DNA from: Pseudidiomarina indica
GTDB taxonomy: Bacteria; Pseudomonadota; Gammaproteobacteria; Enterobacterales; Alteromonadaceae
Direction: 5' to 3'
DNA length: 64,000 bases
Assembly (NCBI GenBank): GCA_029279945.1
Contig: JAJUHK010000001.1
Coordinates: 1-64,000, forward strand
Below, in pieces: positions 51,387 through 58,153 of this stretch. Positions within the stretch are counted from its first letter, which is position 1. Every line of letters begins with the position of its first letter. The notes under the pieces were generated by a model. That model did no database searches, was not told where the DNA came from, and was given only the letters and a program-made list of their open reading frames with translations. The position numbers were made by a program, and so were the translations under genes.

Positions 51387-52103
51387 ATGAATATCCATCA
51401 CATCGTGAATTACTACGAGGCGGCAGCGCAATTCGAAATAACGCCAGAGGAGGCGCTTGAATTCTTTCTGGCAGAAGGGCTATCTCGCTCGTTTCGATGG
51501 GATGACATGGTTAGCCAAGAGCATGATATTGCGTTCACAGTGGCAAAGTTAATGAATCAAGACTTGCTTGATTTCGTTAAGCAGGAGCTCGACCGAGTGA
51601 TCGCTAATGGTGACACCTTTGCTGACTTTGCTGAGCAAATCATGCCTGCGCTGCAGCGTCGTGGTTGGTGGGGCAAACGCGATGTTATTGACCCCCTGAC
51701 AGGAAGGGTGATTGAGGCGCGCTTAGGTAGTGCCAGTCGCCTCGAAACTATCTTCAGAACGAATCTACAGAGTGCCTATGCGAAGGGTCAGTGGGAAAAC
51801 ATCCAAGACACCAAAGATACATTCCCCTATCTGATGTACGACGCAGTTGATGATTCCCGCACACGTCCAGAACATGCGGCATGGGATGGCATTGTGCTAC
51901 CGGCTGACCATCCGTTCTGGCAGACCCATTACCCTCCGAACGGCTACAACTGCCGCTGCGGCGTCATCCAGTTGACGTGGGATGACATTGCCGAATATGG
52001 GTTGCGCATATCCGGGCAGCCAAACGTTAAATGGCGCATTCATGAGACCGCTGACGGGCGTCAAATAGCACACCCAGAAGGCGTTGACCCAACGTTTATT
52101 TGA
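51387..52103 (+). CDS. Mu gpF-like minor head protein
   Basis: 238 residues. DSRTRPEHAAWDGIVLPADHPFW and HYPPNGYNCRCGV (Cys motif) define the phage head-morphogenesis (gpF/SPP1 gp7) domain. Shorter than Mu gp30 (about 420), carrying the conserved core without a long extension. Follows the portal by two bases. Confidence 0.9.
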   Translation: MNIHHIVNYYEAAAQFEITPEEALEFFLAEGLSRSFRWDDMVSQEHDIAFTVAKLMNQDLLDFVKQELDRVIANGDTFADFAEQIMPALQRRGWWGKRDVIDPLTGRVIEARLGSASRLETIFRTNLQSAYAKGQWENIQDTKDTFPYLMYDAVDDSRTRPEHAAWDGIVLPADHPFWQTHYPPNGYNCRCGVIQLTWDDIAEYGLRISGQPNVKWRIHETADGRQIAHPEGVDPTFI

Positions 52104-52108
52104 TGCTT

Positions 52109-52124
52109 GGAAAAAACACGGGTG
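52109..52124 (+). repeat. 16-bp dispersed phage repeat, copy 2
   Basis: GGAAAAAACACGGGTG in the 76-base gap before the protease gene; begins 71 bases before the ATG at 52180. Agrees with copy 3 for 18 bases. Confidence 0.85.
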
Positions 52125-52179
52125 GTGGAGCTAAGAACACATGCGCAAAATAGCGACAATTAAAGAGGACTGACGTGAT

Positions 52180-53340
52180 ATGAAACGTATCAACATATTC
52201 AAACCAGGTAAGCATACCGACTCGCATGGCCACACATTGGACTTCAGCGAGGACAAGCTTTCAGCTGCAGCGTCAGCCTATGACCCACAGCTGCATGAAG
52301 CGCCAATTGTTATCGGCCACCCTAAAGATAATCATCCTGCCTATGGCTGGGTGGCATCGTTGGAGTTCGCCGAAGGCGCACTTGATGCTATCCCTCACCA
52401 GCTAAATGCGGACTTTGAAGAAATGGTCGCAAGCGGTGCATTCAAGAAAGTCAGTGCAAGCTTCTACCTTCCAGACGCACCAAACAACCCCAAGCCGGGC
52501 ACGCTGTATTTGCGGCATGTTGGCTTTTTAGGTGCACAACCGCCTGCCATCAAAGGCTTGAAAGCGGTCGAGTTCAGCGAGGCAGAAGAGGGCGTGATTG
52601 AGTTCGAGGAGCAATGGCAGCGCGGCTGGATGTTCAAGAGCGTTGGCGATGTATTCAAGAACCTACGTGAATTCATCATCGATAAGTTCAGCAAGGACGA
52701 AGCCGATAAGGCTATCCCCAATTACGTTATCGATGATTTAACCAGGTCAGCGGAATCGCTCATGAAGGAGCCTGAAAAGGACTCTTCTAGCAGCACTCCG
52801 GTGACTGATTTTAGCGAAACCCGCGACAAACCAGAGCCGGAGACATTCGATATGAACGAGCTAGAAAAAGCACAGGCACAAGTGGCAGCACTTGAAGCCG
52901 AAAAAACCAAGCTTGAAAGCGATAAAGCCGCCTTGCAAGCCAGGGTGGCTGAGTTTGAAGAGCAAGAAAACAAGCGCAAGCATGCTGCACTCGTATCTCG
53001 CGTAGATGCGTTAGTGGCAAGCGGCAAGGTGAAGCCGGCTGACAAAGCCCGTGTTTTAGCCTTTGCTGAGCGCCTCGGTAACCAAACCGTTGATTTCGGT
53101 GAAGGTGAAGACGAGAAAGGCCTTGATGCACAAGATGCTTACTTGAAGCAGTTCGAGGACGGCAAGGTCATTATCAACTTTGAAGAGCAGTCTGGCGATG
53201 ATAACGAGCAAAAGCCAGAGCCTGTGACAGCAAAATCCATTTCAGTGAAAGCGGTCGAGTACCAAGAGGAGCAGCGCAAAGCTGGTCGCACGGTTTCGAT
53301 TACTGAAGCTGTGAACCATGTAATCAAAGAAGCGGAGTAA
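52180..53340 (+). CDS. Phage capsid protease/scaffold (Mu gpI-like)
   Basis: 386 residues. N-terminal protease half with EAPIVIGHPKDNHPAYGWV, MVASGAFKKVSASFYLP and LRHVGFLGAQPPAIKGL, as in Mu-type head proteases. From about 225 the protein is a coiled-coil scaffold (LEKAQAQVAALEAEKTKLESDKAAL), with a charged C-terminus. An internal ATG at 52852 with its own GGAG site could give the scaffold alone. Confidence 0.88.
   Translation: MKRINIFKPGKHTDSHGHTLDFSEDKLSAAASAYDPQLHEAPIVIGHPKDNHPAYGWVASLEFAEGALDAIPHQLNADFEEMVASGAFKKVSASFYLPDAPNNPKPGTLYLRHVGFLGAQPPAIKGLKAVEFSEAEEGVIEFEEQWQRGWMFKSVGDVFKNLREFIIDKFSKDEADKAIPNYVIDDLTRSAESLMKEPEKDSSSSTPVTDFSETRDKPEPETFDMNELEKAQAQVAALEAEKTKLESDKAALQARVAEFEEQENKRKHAALVSRVDALVASGKVKPADKARVLAFAERLGNQTVDFGEGEDEKGLDAQDAYLKQFEDGKVIINFEEQSGDDNEQKPEPVTAKSISVKAVEYQEEQRKAGRTVSITEAVNHVIKEAE
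52852..53340 (+). CDS. Possible nested scaffold protein
   Basis: In-frame internal start within the protease gene: ATG at 52852 (codon 225) with GGAG (52839-52842) nine bases upstream. It would make a 162-residue scaffold without the protease domain, as Mu gene Z and lambda Nu3 do. Inference from position and ribosome site. Confidence 0.45.
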   Translation: MNELEKAQAQVAALEAEKTKLESDKAALQARVAEFEEQENKRKHAALVSRVDALVASGKVKPADKARVLAFAERLGNQTVDFGEGEDEKGLDAQDAYLKQFEDGKVIINFEEQSGDDNEQKPEPVTAKSISVKAVEYQEEQRKAGRTVSITEAVNHVIKEAE

Positions 53341-53345
53341 ACGCC

Positions 53346-53705
53346 ATGAAGAGCCCAGGTTTAATCAAAACGTTTATCGCCGCCACTGACATCCCTCCGC
53401 ATCGCGTTGTTGCCTTAGCAGCAGGTGATAACGAGGTTGCATTGGCGACCGATGTAGCGGACCCATTGTTAGGTACATCTGCTGAGCCACGCAAAGTGGC
53501 TGCAGGCGGTCGTATCGACGTAACTTTTAACGGCATTGAAGAGGTTGAGGCAGGCGCTGCAATCGCTAAAGGTGCCAAGTTGACGGTTGATGCGCAAGGT
53601 CGCGTTGTGACATCCGCAGCTGATACCGACAACCTTATTGGCCGCGCGTTAACCGCTGCCAGCGCCGCTGGTGACATCATCAGCATCGAAATCGACAAAG
53701 AGTAA
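53346..53705 (+). CDS. DUF2190-type head decoration protein
   Basis: 119 residues, beta-rich and Ala/Val/Gly-rich (HRVVALAAGDNEVALATDVADPLLGTS; GAAIAKGAKLTVDAQGRVV), a DUF2190 pattern found between protease and capsid in Mu-like phages. Likely trimers on the capsid surface. Confidence 0.82.
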   Translation: MKSPGLIKTFIAATDIPPHRVVALAAGDNEVALATDVADPLLGTSAEPRKVAAGGRIDVTFNGIEEVEAGAAIAKGAKLTVDAQGRVVTSAADTDNLIGRALTAASAAGDIISIEIDKE

Positions 53706-53719
53706 GAAGGGGTAGCATC

Positions 53720-54640
53720 ATGCCAGCACCATTCGTAGAACAACAGCGCCTGACGGCTATCGCCTTAGGTTTTAAGAATGCGCAGTTCATTGCCGACCAG
53801 GTAATGCCGCGCGTGCCAGTTGGCGCAGCGAACTTTAAGTGGACCGAGTTCGACGCCAAAGACACCTTCACCATTCCAAATAGTTTGGTTGGTCGCAAAT
53901 CGCGTCCGAACGAAGTGGAATTTGGTGCAACTGAGCACACCAGCTCAGTCGTTGACTTCGGTTTGGAAGACGCTATCCCGAATAGCGATATCGAAGAAGC
54001 GAAAAACAACCCAGCGATTGATCCTGAAGGTCGCGCAGCTATGAAGCTTACTGAGCTTATCTTGCTTGGACGCGAAAAGCGCGTGGCTGACATTGTCATG
54101 AACGTCAACAACTACAACCACTCGGAAACGCTATCGGGTACCGACAAGTGGAACGATGCAGGCTCTAACCTGATTGAGCAAATCAGTGATGCACTAGACA
54201 CGCCATTGGTGCGTCCGAACACGTTAGTGCTAGGTCGTGCTGAAGCCACTGCAATGCGTCGCAACGCCAGCCTGGTGAAAGCTTTTAACGGCTCAACGGG
54301 CGATACCGGCATGGTGCCATGGGAGTTCATTCGCGAAATGTTTGAACTGCAAAATATTATCGTTGGCGCAGGTCGCTACAACACCGCGAATAAAGGCCAA
54401 GACATGAGCATTGCACGCTTGTGGTCTGGCGGTGCAGCGCTGCTGTATATCAACCCAGTGGCTGCACTTCGTGATGACGTTACATTTGGCTTGACTGCAG
54501 AGCATGGTGAGCGTGTTGCGTCTACTCGCGAAGACGGTGACATTGGTCTTCGTGGCGGTATCCGTGTGCGCGTTGGTGAGTCAGTGAAAGAAGTGTTGAT
54601 CTCAAAAGAGGCCGGCTTCTTCTTCAATGCGGTGCTGTAA
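53720..54640 (+). CDS. Major capsid protein
   Basis: 306 residues. ADQVMPRVPVGAANFKWTEFDAKDTFTIP near the start, IDPEGRAAMKLTELILLGREKRVA, and FGLTAEHGERVASTREDGDIGLRGGIRVRVGE near the end are typical of HK97-fold coat proteins of Mu-head siphoviruses. Stands after the decoration protein in the usual order. Confidence 0.9.
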   Translation: MPAPFVEQQRLTAIALGFKNAQFIADQVMPRVPVGAANFKWTEFDAKDTFTIPNSLVGRKSRPNEVEFGATEHTSSVVDFGLEDAIPNSDIEEAKNNPAIDPEGRAAMKLTELILLGREKRVADIVMNVNNYNHSETLSGTDKWNDAGSNLIEQISDALDTPLVRPNTLVLGRAEATAMRRNASLVKAFNGSTGDTGMVPWEFIREMFELQNIIVGAGRYNTANKGQDMSIARLWSGGAALLYINPVAALRDDVTFGLTAEHGERVASTREDGDIGLRGGIRVRVGESVKEVLISKEAGFFFNAVL

Positions 54641-54680
54641 AGCGCCGCTTCACTACTGCTAATGGTATAGGAGAACACTC

Positions 54681-54971
54681 ATGCCAACAGTAAACGTAAC
54701 ACTCGCATTTCCAGCGCGCATCAATGGCAAAAAGCACGCCGTGACTGGTAAGCCAATCGAAGTTGATGTCGAAATTGCTGAGCAGCTCGCTAAGGCGAAT
54801 GCTCTTGCGGCCAATTCGAAGTCTGATGACGGCAACGAAGACCCAGCGCTTAGCAAGTTGAAGAAAGATGAGCTTATCGCGATTGCGAAGCAATTGGGCG
54901 TTGAGGTGAGCGATGAGCACACCAAAGCCAACTTGATTGAGCTTATCGAGCAGGCACGCGAGCAGAAGTAA
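54681..54971 (+). CDS. Head-region protein with HeH/SAP-like domain
   Basis: 96 residues. N-terminal part is beta-rich; residues 58-92 (LSKLKKDELIAIAKQLGVEVSDEHTKANLIELIEQ) fit a helix-extended-helix (Rho-N/SAP) fold, often found in proteins just after phage capsid genes. Role unknown. Confidence 0.72.
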   Translation: MPTVNVTLAFPARINGKKHAVTGKPIEVDVEIAEQLAKANALAANSKSDDGNEDPALSKLKKDELIAIAKQLGVEVSDEHTKANLIELIEQAREQK

Positions 54972-54980
54972 GAGGTAGCG

Positions 54981-55403
54981 ATGTACGCAGCTATTGAAGA
55001 TTTAGAAACGCGCTTTGGGGTTGATGAGCTTGAGCATCTTGCACCAGCCGAGAACGACAATGAATCGTATGACAGCGCAAAGCTAACCGCTGCCCTGGGC
55101 GAAGCTAGCGCTGAAATGAACACGTTCATTGCGGTGGTGTATGCACTGCCATTGCCATCAACCCCTGCGTTCCTGAAAACTGTATGCTGCGACATCGCAC
55201 GTTATCGCCTTTGGGATAACAGCGCCACCGAAGAGGTGCGCAATCGCTATGTCGATGCGGTTGCATGGCTTAAACGCTTAGCCAAAGGTGAAGCCACACT
55301 TGGCCTTTCTCGCGAAGAGCAGGGAAGCGCGCGCGTTAGCGTTGCTGTAAAGCGTACAGCGCACGACCGTAACTTTACACGAGAATCGCTAAAGGAGTTC
55401 TAA
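54981..55403 (+). CDS. DUF1320 (Mu gp36-like) head-tail protein
   Basis: 140 residues. MYAAIEDLETRFGVDELEHLA start, FLKTVCCDIARYRLWDNSATEEVRNRYVDAVAWLKRLAKGEATLGL centre, as in DUF1320 proteins, the head-completion or connector subunit of Mu-type heads. Confidence 0.88.
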   Translation: MYAAIEDLETRFGVDELEHLAPAENDNESYDSAKLTAALGEASAEMNTFIAVVYALPLPSTPAFLKTVCCDIARYRLWDNSATEEVRNRYVDAVAWLKRLAKGEATLGLSREEQGSARVSVAVKRTAHDRNFTRESLKEF

Positions 55404-55404
55404 C

Positions 55405-55935
55405 ATGGTGATGACCGTAAGCCTCAACGAGCAAGAGTTTGAGCGCATTCGCCGCGCGCTCGATGAGGTTGGAAGTGATCGCCGAAAAGAGTTTTTTAAG
55501 CGTGTTGGTCAAGGCTTGCGCGCTGATTACCAGATGGGCTTTCGGCGCAGCACTGCACCCGATGGCTCCAAATGGAAGCCGGTTCAACGGGGCGGCCAGC
55601 CCTTACGTGATACTCGACGCCTGCAAGAGAGCATACGCGCACGGTTTTCCCACCTAAGAGCCGAGGTGGGAACCAATGTTAAGTATGGCCCAGCGCATCA
55701 ATACGGCGTAAATAAGTCCGTAAAAATCCGCACCCATACGCGCGTCATCAACAAGGCTTTTGGCCGCCCGTTGCGTTTTCCAGTGGCGCAGACCGTAGGG
55801 GCGCATAATCGCAAGATGAGTATCGAAAAGCGCGAGTTCCTTGGCATCTACGCGCCGCAAGAGCGCAAGATTGTGCAGATATTCGACCGTTACATGAGCA
55901 GCATCGATGGAGTTGAGCGCAGTGGACTTGCTTGA
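55405..55935 (+). CDS. gpG/gpS-like virion morphogenesis protein
   Basis: 176 residues. RRKEFFKRVGQGLRADYQMGF, then APDGSKWKPV and LRDTRRLQESIRAR, the phage virion morphogenesis (tail completion) domain. It probably connects head and tail. Overlaps the next gene by 29 bases. Confidence 0.85.
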   Translation: MVMTVSLNEQEFERIRRALDEVGSDRRKEFFKRVGQGLRADYQMGFRRSTAPDGSKWKPVQRGGQPLRDTRRLQESIRARFSHLRAEVGTNVKYGPAHQYGVNKSVKIRTHTRVINKAFGRPLRFPVAQTVGAHNRKMSIEKREFLGIYAPQERKIVQIFDRYMSSIDGVERSGLA

Positions 55936-56365
55936 TGTGATTGAGCAGCGCCTAGCGGCGATAGAAGTGGGCGGCAATAAGCTGTTTCGCAATATCGAAC
56001 AGGCGGTTGATGCGTCCACCATTTTGGACAACACCCAAGTCAAAGCTGATGGCGCGTTCGTGGTTCCCATCGATGACGGCGCTCAATCGAACGAGCGCAC
56101 CACGGGGCGCTACTCACAGCTTATACGCGAGCGCTTTGGCGTGCTGATTGCGTGCCGCAGCATCAACGACCCGCTTGGCTCGAACGTCAATCGCCGTTTG
56201 GCCGCTATGAAAAAACAGGTTCGTGCCGCGTTAGCAGGTTTCGAGCCGGGCGGTAGTTACGAATCCATCCAGTTTGAGCAGGGTAGTTTATTTGAATTCC
56301 GCAAAGGCGGTGTGCTTTGGATTGAAGAGTACAGCGTCGAGTACATCTACGAGGGTGAATCATGA
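55907..56365 (+). CDS. Tail terminator-like protein (Mu gp37 type)
   Basis: 152 residues. LLDVIEQRLAAIE start, VPIDDGAQSNERTTGRYSQLIRERFGVLIACRSIND, GFEPGGSYESIQFEQGSLF: the pattern of tail-terminator proteins in Mu-headed phages. ATG at 55907; a later GTG is possible. Confidence 0.75.
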   Translation: MELSAVDLLDVIEQRLAAIEVGGNKLFRNIEQAVDASTILDNTQVKADGAFVVPIDDGAQSNERTTGRYSQLIRERFGVLIACRSINDPLGSNVNRRLAAMKKQVRAALAGFEPGGSYESIQFEQGSLFEFRKGGVLWIEEYSVEYIYEGES

Positions 56366-56544
56366 TGATTATCACAGCAAGTGAAGCGTGCCGGCGCGCT
56401 GGTATTGACTTCAAAAAAGGTGAAAACAAGTTTAAGCCGGGTGAGCTAAGCGCTGCGCAGCTTGCCCAAATCGAAGCTGACCCACGCCTGAGTGTTCAGG
56501 TCGTGAGCGAACAGAAGAAAGGTGGCCAAGATGCGTCGAACTAA
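56362..56544 (+). CDS. HI1506-like small phage protein
   Basis: 60 residues. ACRRAGIDFKKGENKFKPGELSAAQLAQIEADPRLSVQ matches the HI1506-type short protein of FluMu, in the same place between gp37 and the tail sheath/tube gene. ATGA overlap with the previous gene. Confidence 0.78.
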   Translation: MMIITASEACRRAGIDFKKGENKFKPGELSAAQLAQIEADPRLSVQVVSEQKKGGQDASN

Positions 56545-57451
56545 GAAAAAACTACTATTGGCCGCTATCAACAGCGGTGCTGAAGCTTACGGGATTGATT
56601 TAATCGCCGCTAATGGCCCTGGTATCGCTATTCAAACCAACGGCCTTGAAATCACCCCGCTTGAGGGTGAAGAGCTTGAGCGTGAGCTTGATGATGGCAA
56701 GAACGGCAACAAGCAGATGATGATGGTGGGCATGCACGTCAAAATGACGGGCAATGTTGAGCTAACTGGCTCTGGCGCTGCAGCCACGCCTGTACCATTT
56801 GCGCCAATCATGCAGGTGGCCGGATTCAGCGCAACACCTGACGTGGCCGAAGTCGCTTATAACCGCTTAACTGATAACAGCGAGCCTGATGGCACGTTCT
56901 ATTTTCACCAAGATGGTGCGATTCACAAGCTTCTTGGTGCGCGCGGCACGATTGGTACGTCGCTCAAGGTGGGTGAGATTCCACGCATGAGCTTCGAGAT
57001 TACCGGCCTTTACGGCGGCGTGGTTGAGGGTGCTATTCCTGCGGCTGACTTCAGTGCCTGGCAAACCCCTGAAAAAGTCGGTCACGACAAGACCACGTTC
57101 AAGCTCGATGGCGTTGAACACAAGATGTATGAGTTCGAGCACAACGAGAATAACGAAGTGGCGTATGACGAAAACACCGTTGAAGAGCGCATCTACCTGA
57201 CCGACTGGAAGCCTGATGGTCAAGTGGTGATTGAGGCGCCGGACGTGAGCGAGTTCGATCCGTTCCCGATTGCACGCTCTAACACGCTGCTATCCATGGA
57301 AGTTATTCACGGTACCACTGCCGGCAAAATCTTTGAGCTATCGACCGCCAAGATTCAGCTAGGCAAGCCAACCTACACCGACCGCGAAGGCAAAGTGTGT
57401 TACACGCTGCCGTTCCGGGTTATTCAAGATGTGGCCATGGTCAGTAAATAA
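56531..57451 (+). CDS. Tail tube protein
   Basis: 306 residues from MRRTKKKLLLAAI (AGGTGG upstream). Beta-rich tube fold: ALPLEGEELER-type start, HVKMTGNVELTGSG, GTSLKVGEIPRMSFEITGLYGG. No contractile sheath gene follows, so the phage has a siphovirus tail. Confidence 0.82.
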   Translation: MRRTKKKLLLAAINSGAEAYGIDLIAANGPGIAIQTNGLEITPLEGEELERELDDGKNGNKQMMMVGMHVKMTGNVELTGSGAAATPVPFAPIMQVAGFSATPDVAEVAYNRLTDNSEPDGTFYFHQDGAIHKLLGARGTIGTSLKVGEIPRMSFEITGLYGGVVEGAIPAADFSAWQTPEKVGHDKTTFKLDGVEHKMYEFEHNENNEVAYDENTVEERIYLTDWKPDGQVVIEAPDVSEFDPFPIARSNTLLSMEVIHGTTAGKIFELSTAKIQLGKPTYTDREGKVCYTLPFRVIQDVAMVSK

Positions 57452-57463
57452 GGAGCGAAACCG

Positions 57464-57787
57464 ATGGGATTTAAGTTACAGACAGGTCCAATGACTGCCG
57501 AAGCGACCGTTAAAGTGCACCACCCAGTGGACGGTGAAACATCGTTCAAAGCTCAGTTTTTGATACTCAAGCACAGCGAATACCAAAAGCTGATTGAGAG
57601 CAAAAAGGACGATGTTGAGGTCATTCAGAAGATTGTCACAGGCTGGTCAGAGGTCGTGAACGATGATGGCAACGAGGTGCCATTTAGTAAGGATACGCTG
57701 CGCCAGTTATGTGAGTACGTGTTCGTGCGCACAGCAATCATGCGTGCTTACACCGACCTGCACGTTGGGTTCGCAGCAAAAAACTAG
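57464..57787 (+). CDS. Tail assembly chaperone, G-like
   Basis: 107 residues. AEATVKVHHPVDGETSFKAQFLILK, then a helical C-terminus VRTAIMRAYTDLHVGFAA. Upstream product of a G/GT pair: it ends on a slippery sequence before TAG. Chaperones keep the tape measure soluble during tail assembly. Confidence 0.8.
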   Translation: MGFKLQTGPMTAEATVKVHHPVDGETSFKAQFLILKHSEYQKLIESKKDDVEVIQKIVTGWSEVVNDDGNEVPFSKDTLRQLCEYVFVRTAIMRAYTDLHVGFAAKN

Positions 57788-58152
57788 AAGAGGCTGCTCG
57801 GTATTGGGTGCACGGGCCAGCCGAAGATAGCCAAGAGCGCCAGCAACTGGCTGATGAGATGCGCATCTTTGGGGCGAGTGATGAAGATATCGCTGCTGCC
57901 CTAAAGGCGCGCAAAGACCTCAACGAGGACTTCTTTGTTCTTGATGAGAACTGGGAGGCCTTGAAGTGGTTTCTCGAAGTCAGTGACCAATTCAACTACA
58001 CCCAAGGCGTTTGTGTCGGCGCAAACTTAGTGGGCGTGAAAGCCGATGCTGAAATGAGCGGCCGCCAATACACGCCAGAGCAGTACGACAAGCTGCGCAA
58101 ACTCATGCGCTTTGCAGTTCGCGAGCTTAACGCTCGAATGGAGAGCAAGTAA
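57464..58152 (+). CDS. GT tail chaperone made by -1 frameshift
   Basis: Translational fusion: reading the G-like frame to the slippery site at 57778-57784 and shifting -1 continues as KLEEAARYWVHGPAEDSQERQQL to 58152, giving about 229 residues. The downstream frame has no good independent start (GTG at 57808). Lambda G/GT uses the same scheme. The T half binds the tape measure. Confidence 0.78.
57778..57784 (+). promoter_or_regulatory. -1 frameshift slippery heptamer A AAA AAC
   Basis: The zero frame reads GCA AAA AAC TAG, a canonical X XXY YYZ heptamer directly before the stop. The -1 frame (CTA GAA GAG) stays open to the next gene. Confidence 0.82.
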
Positions 58153-58153
58153 C

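Noticed and set aside
57808-58152. Independent gene starting at GTG 57808
   Set aside because: It lies in the -1 frame of the preceding gene, directly after a slippery heptamer, and its conserved part begins upstream of the GTG; it is the T half of a frameshift product.
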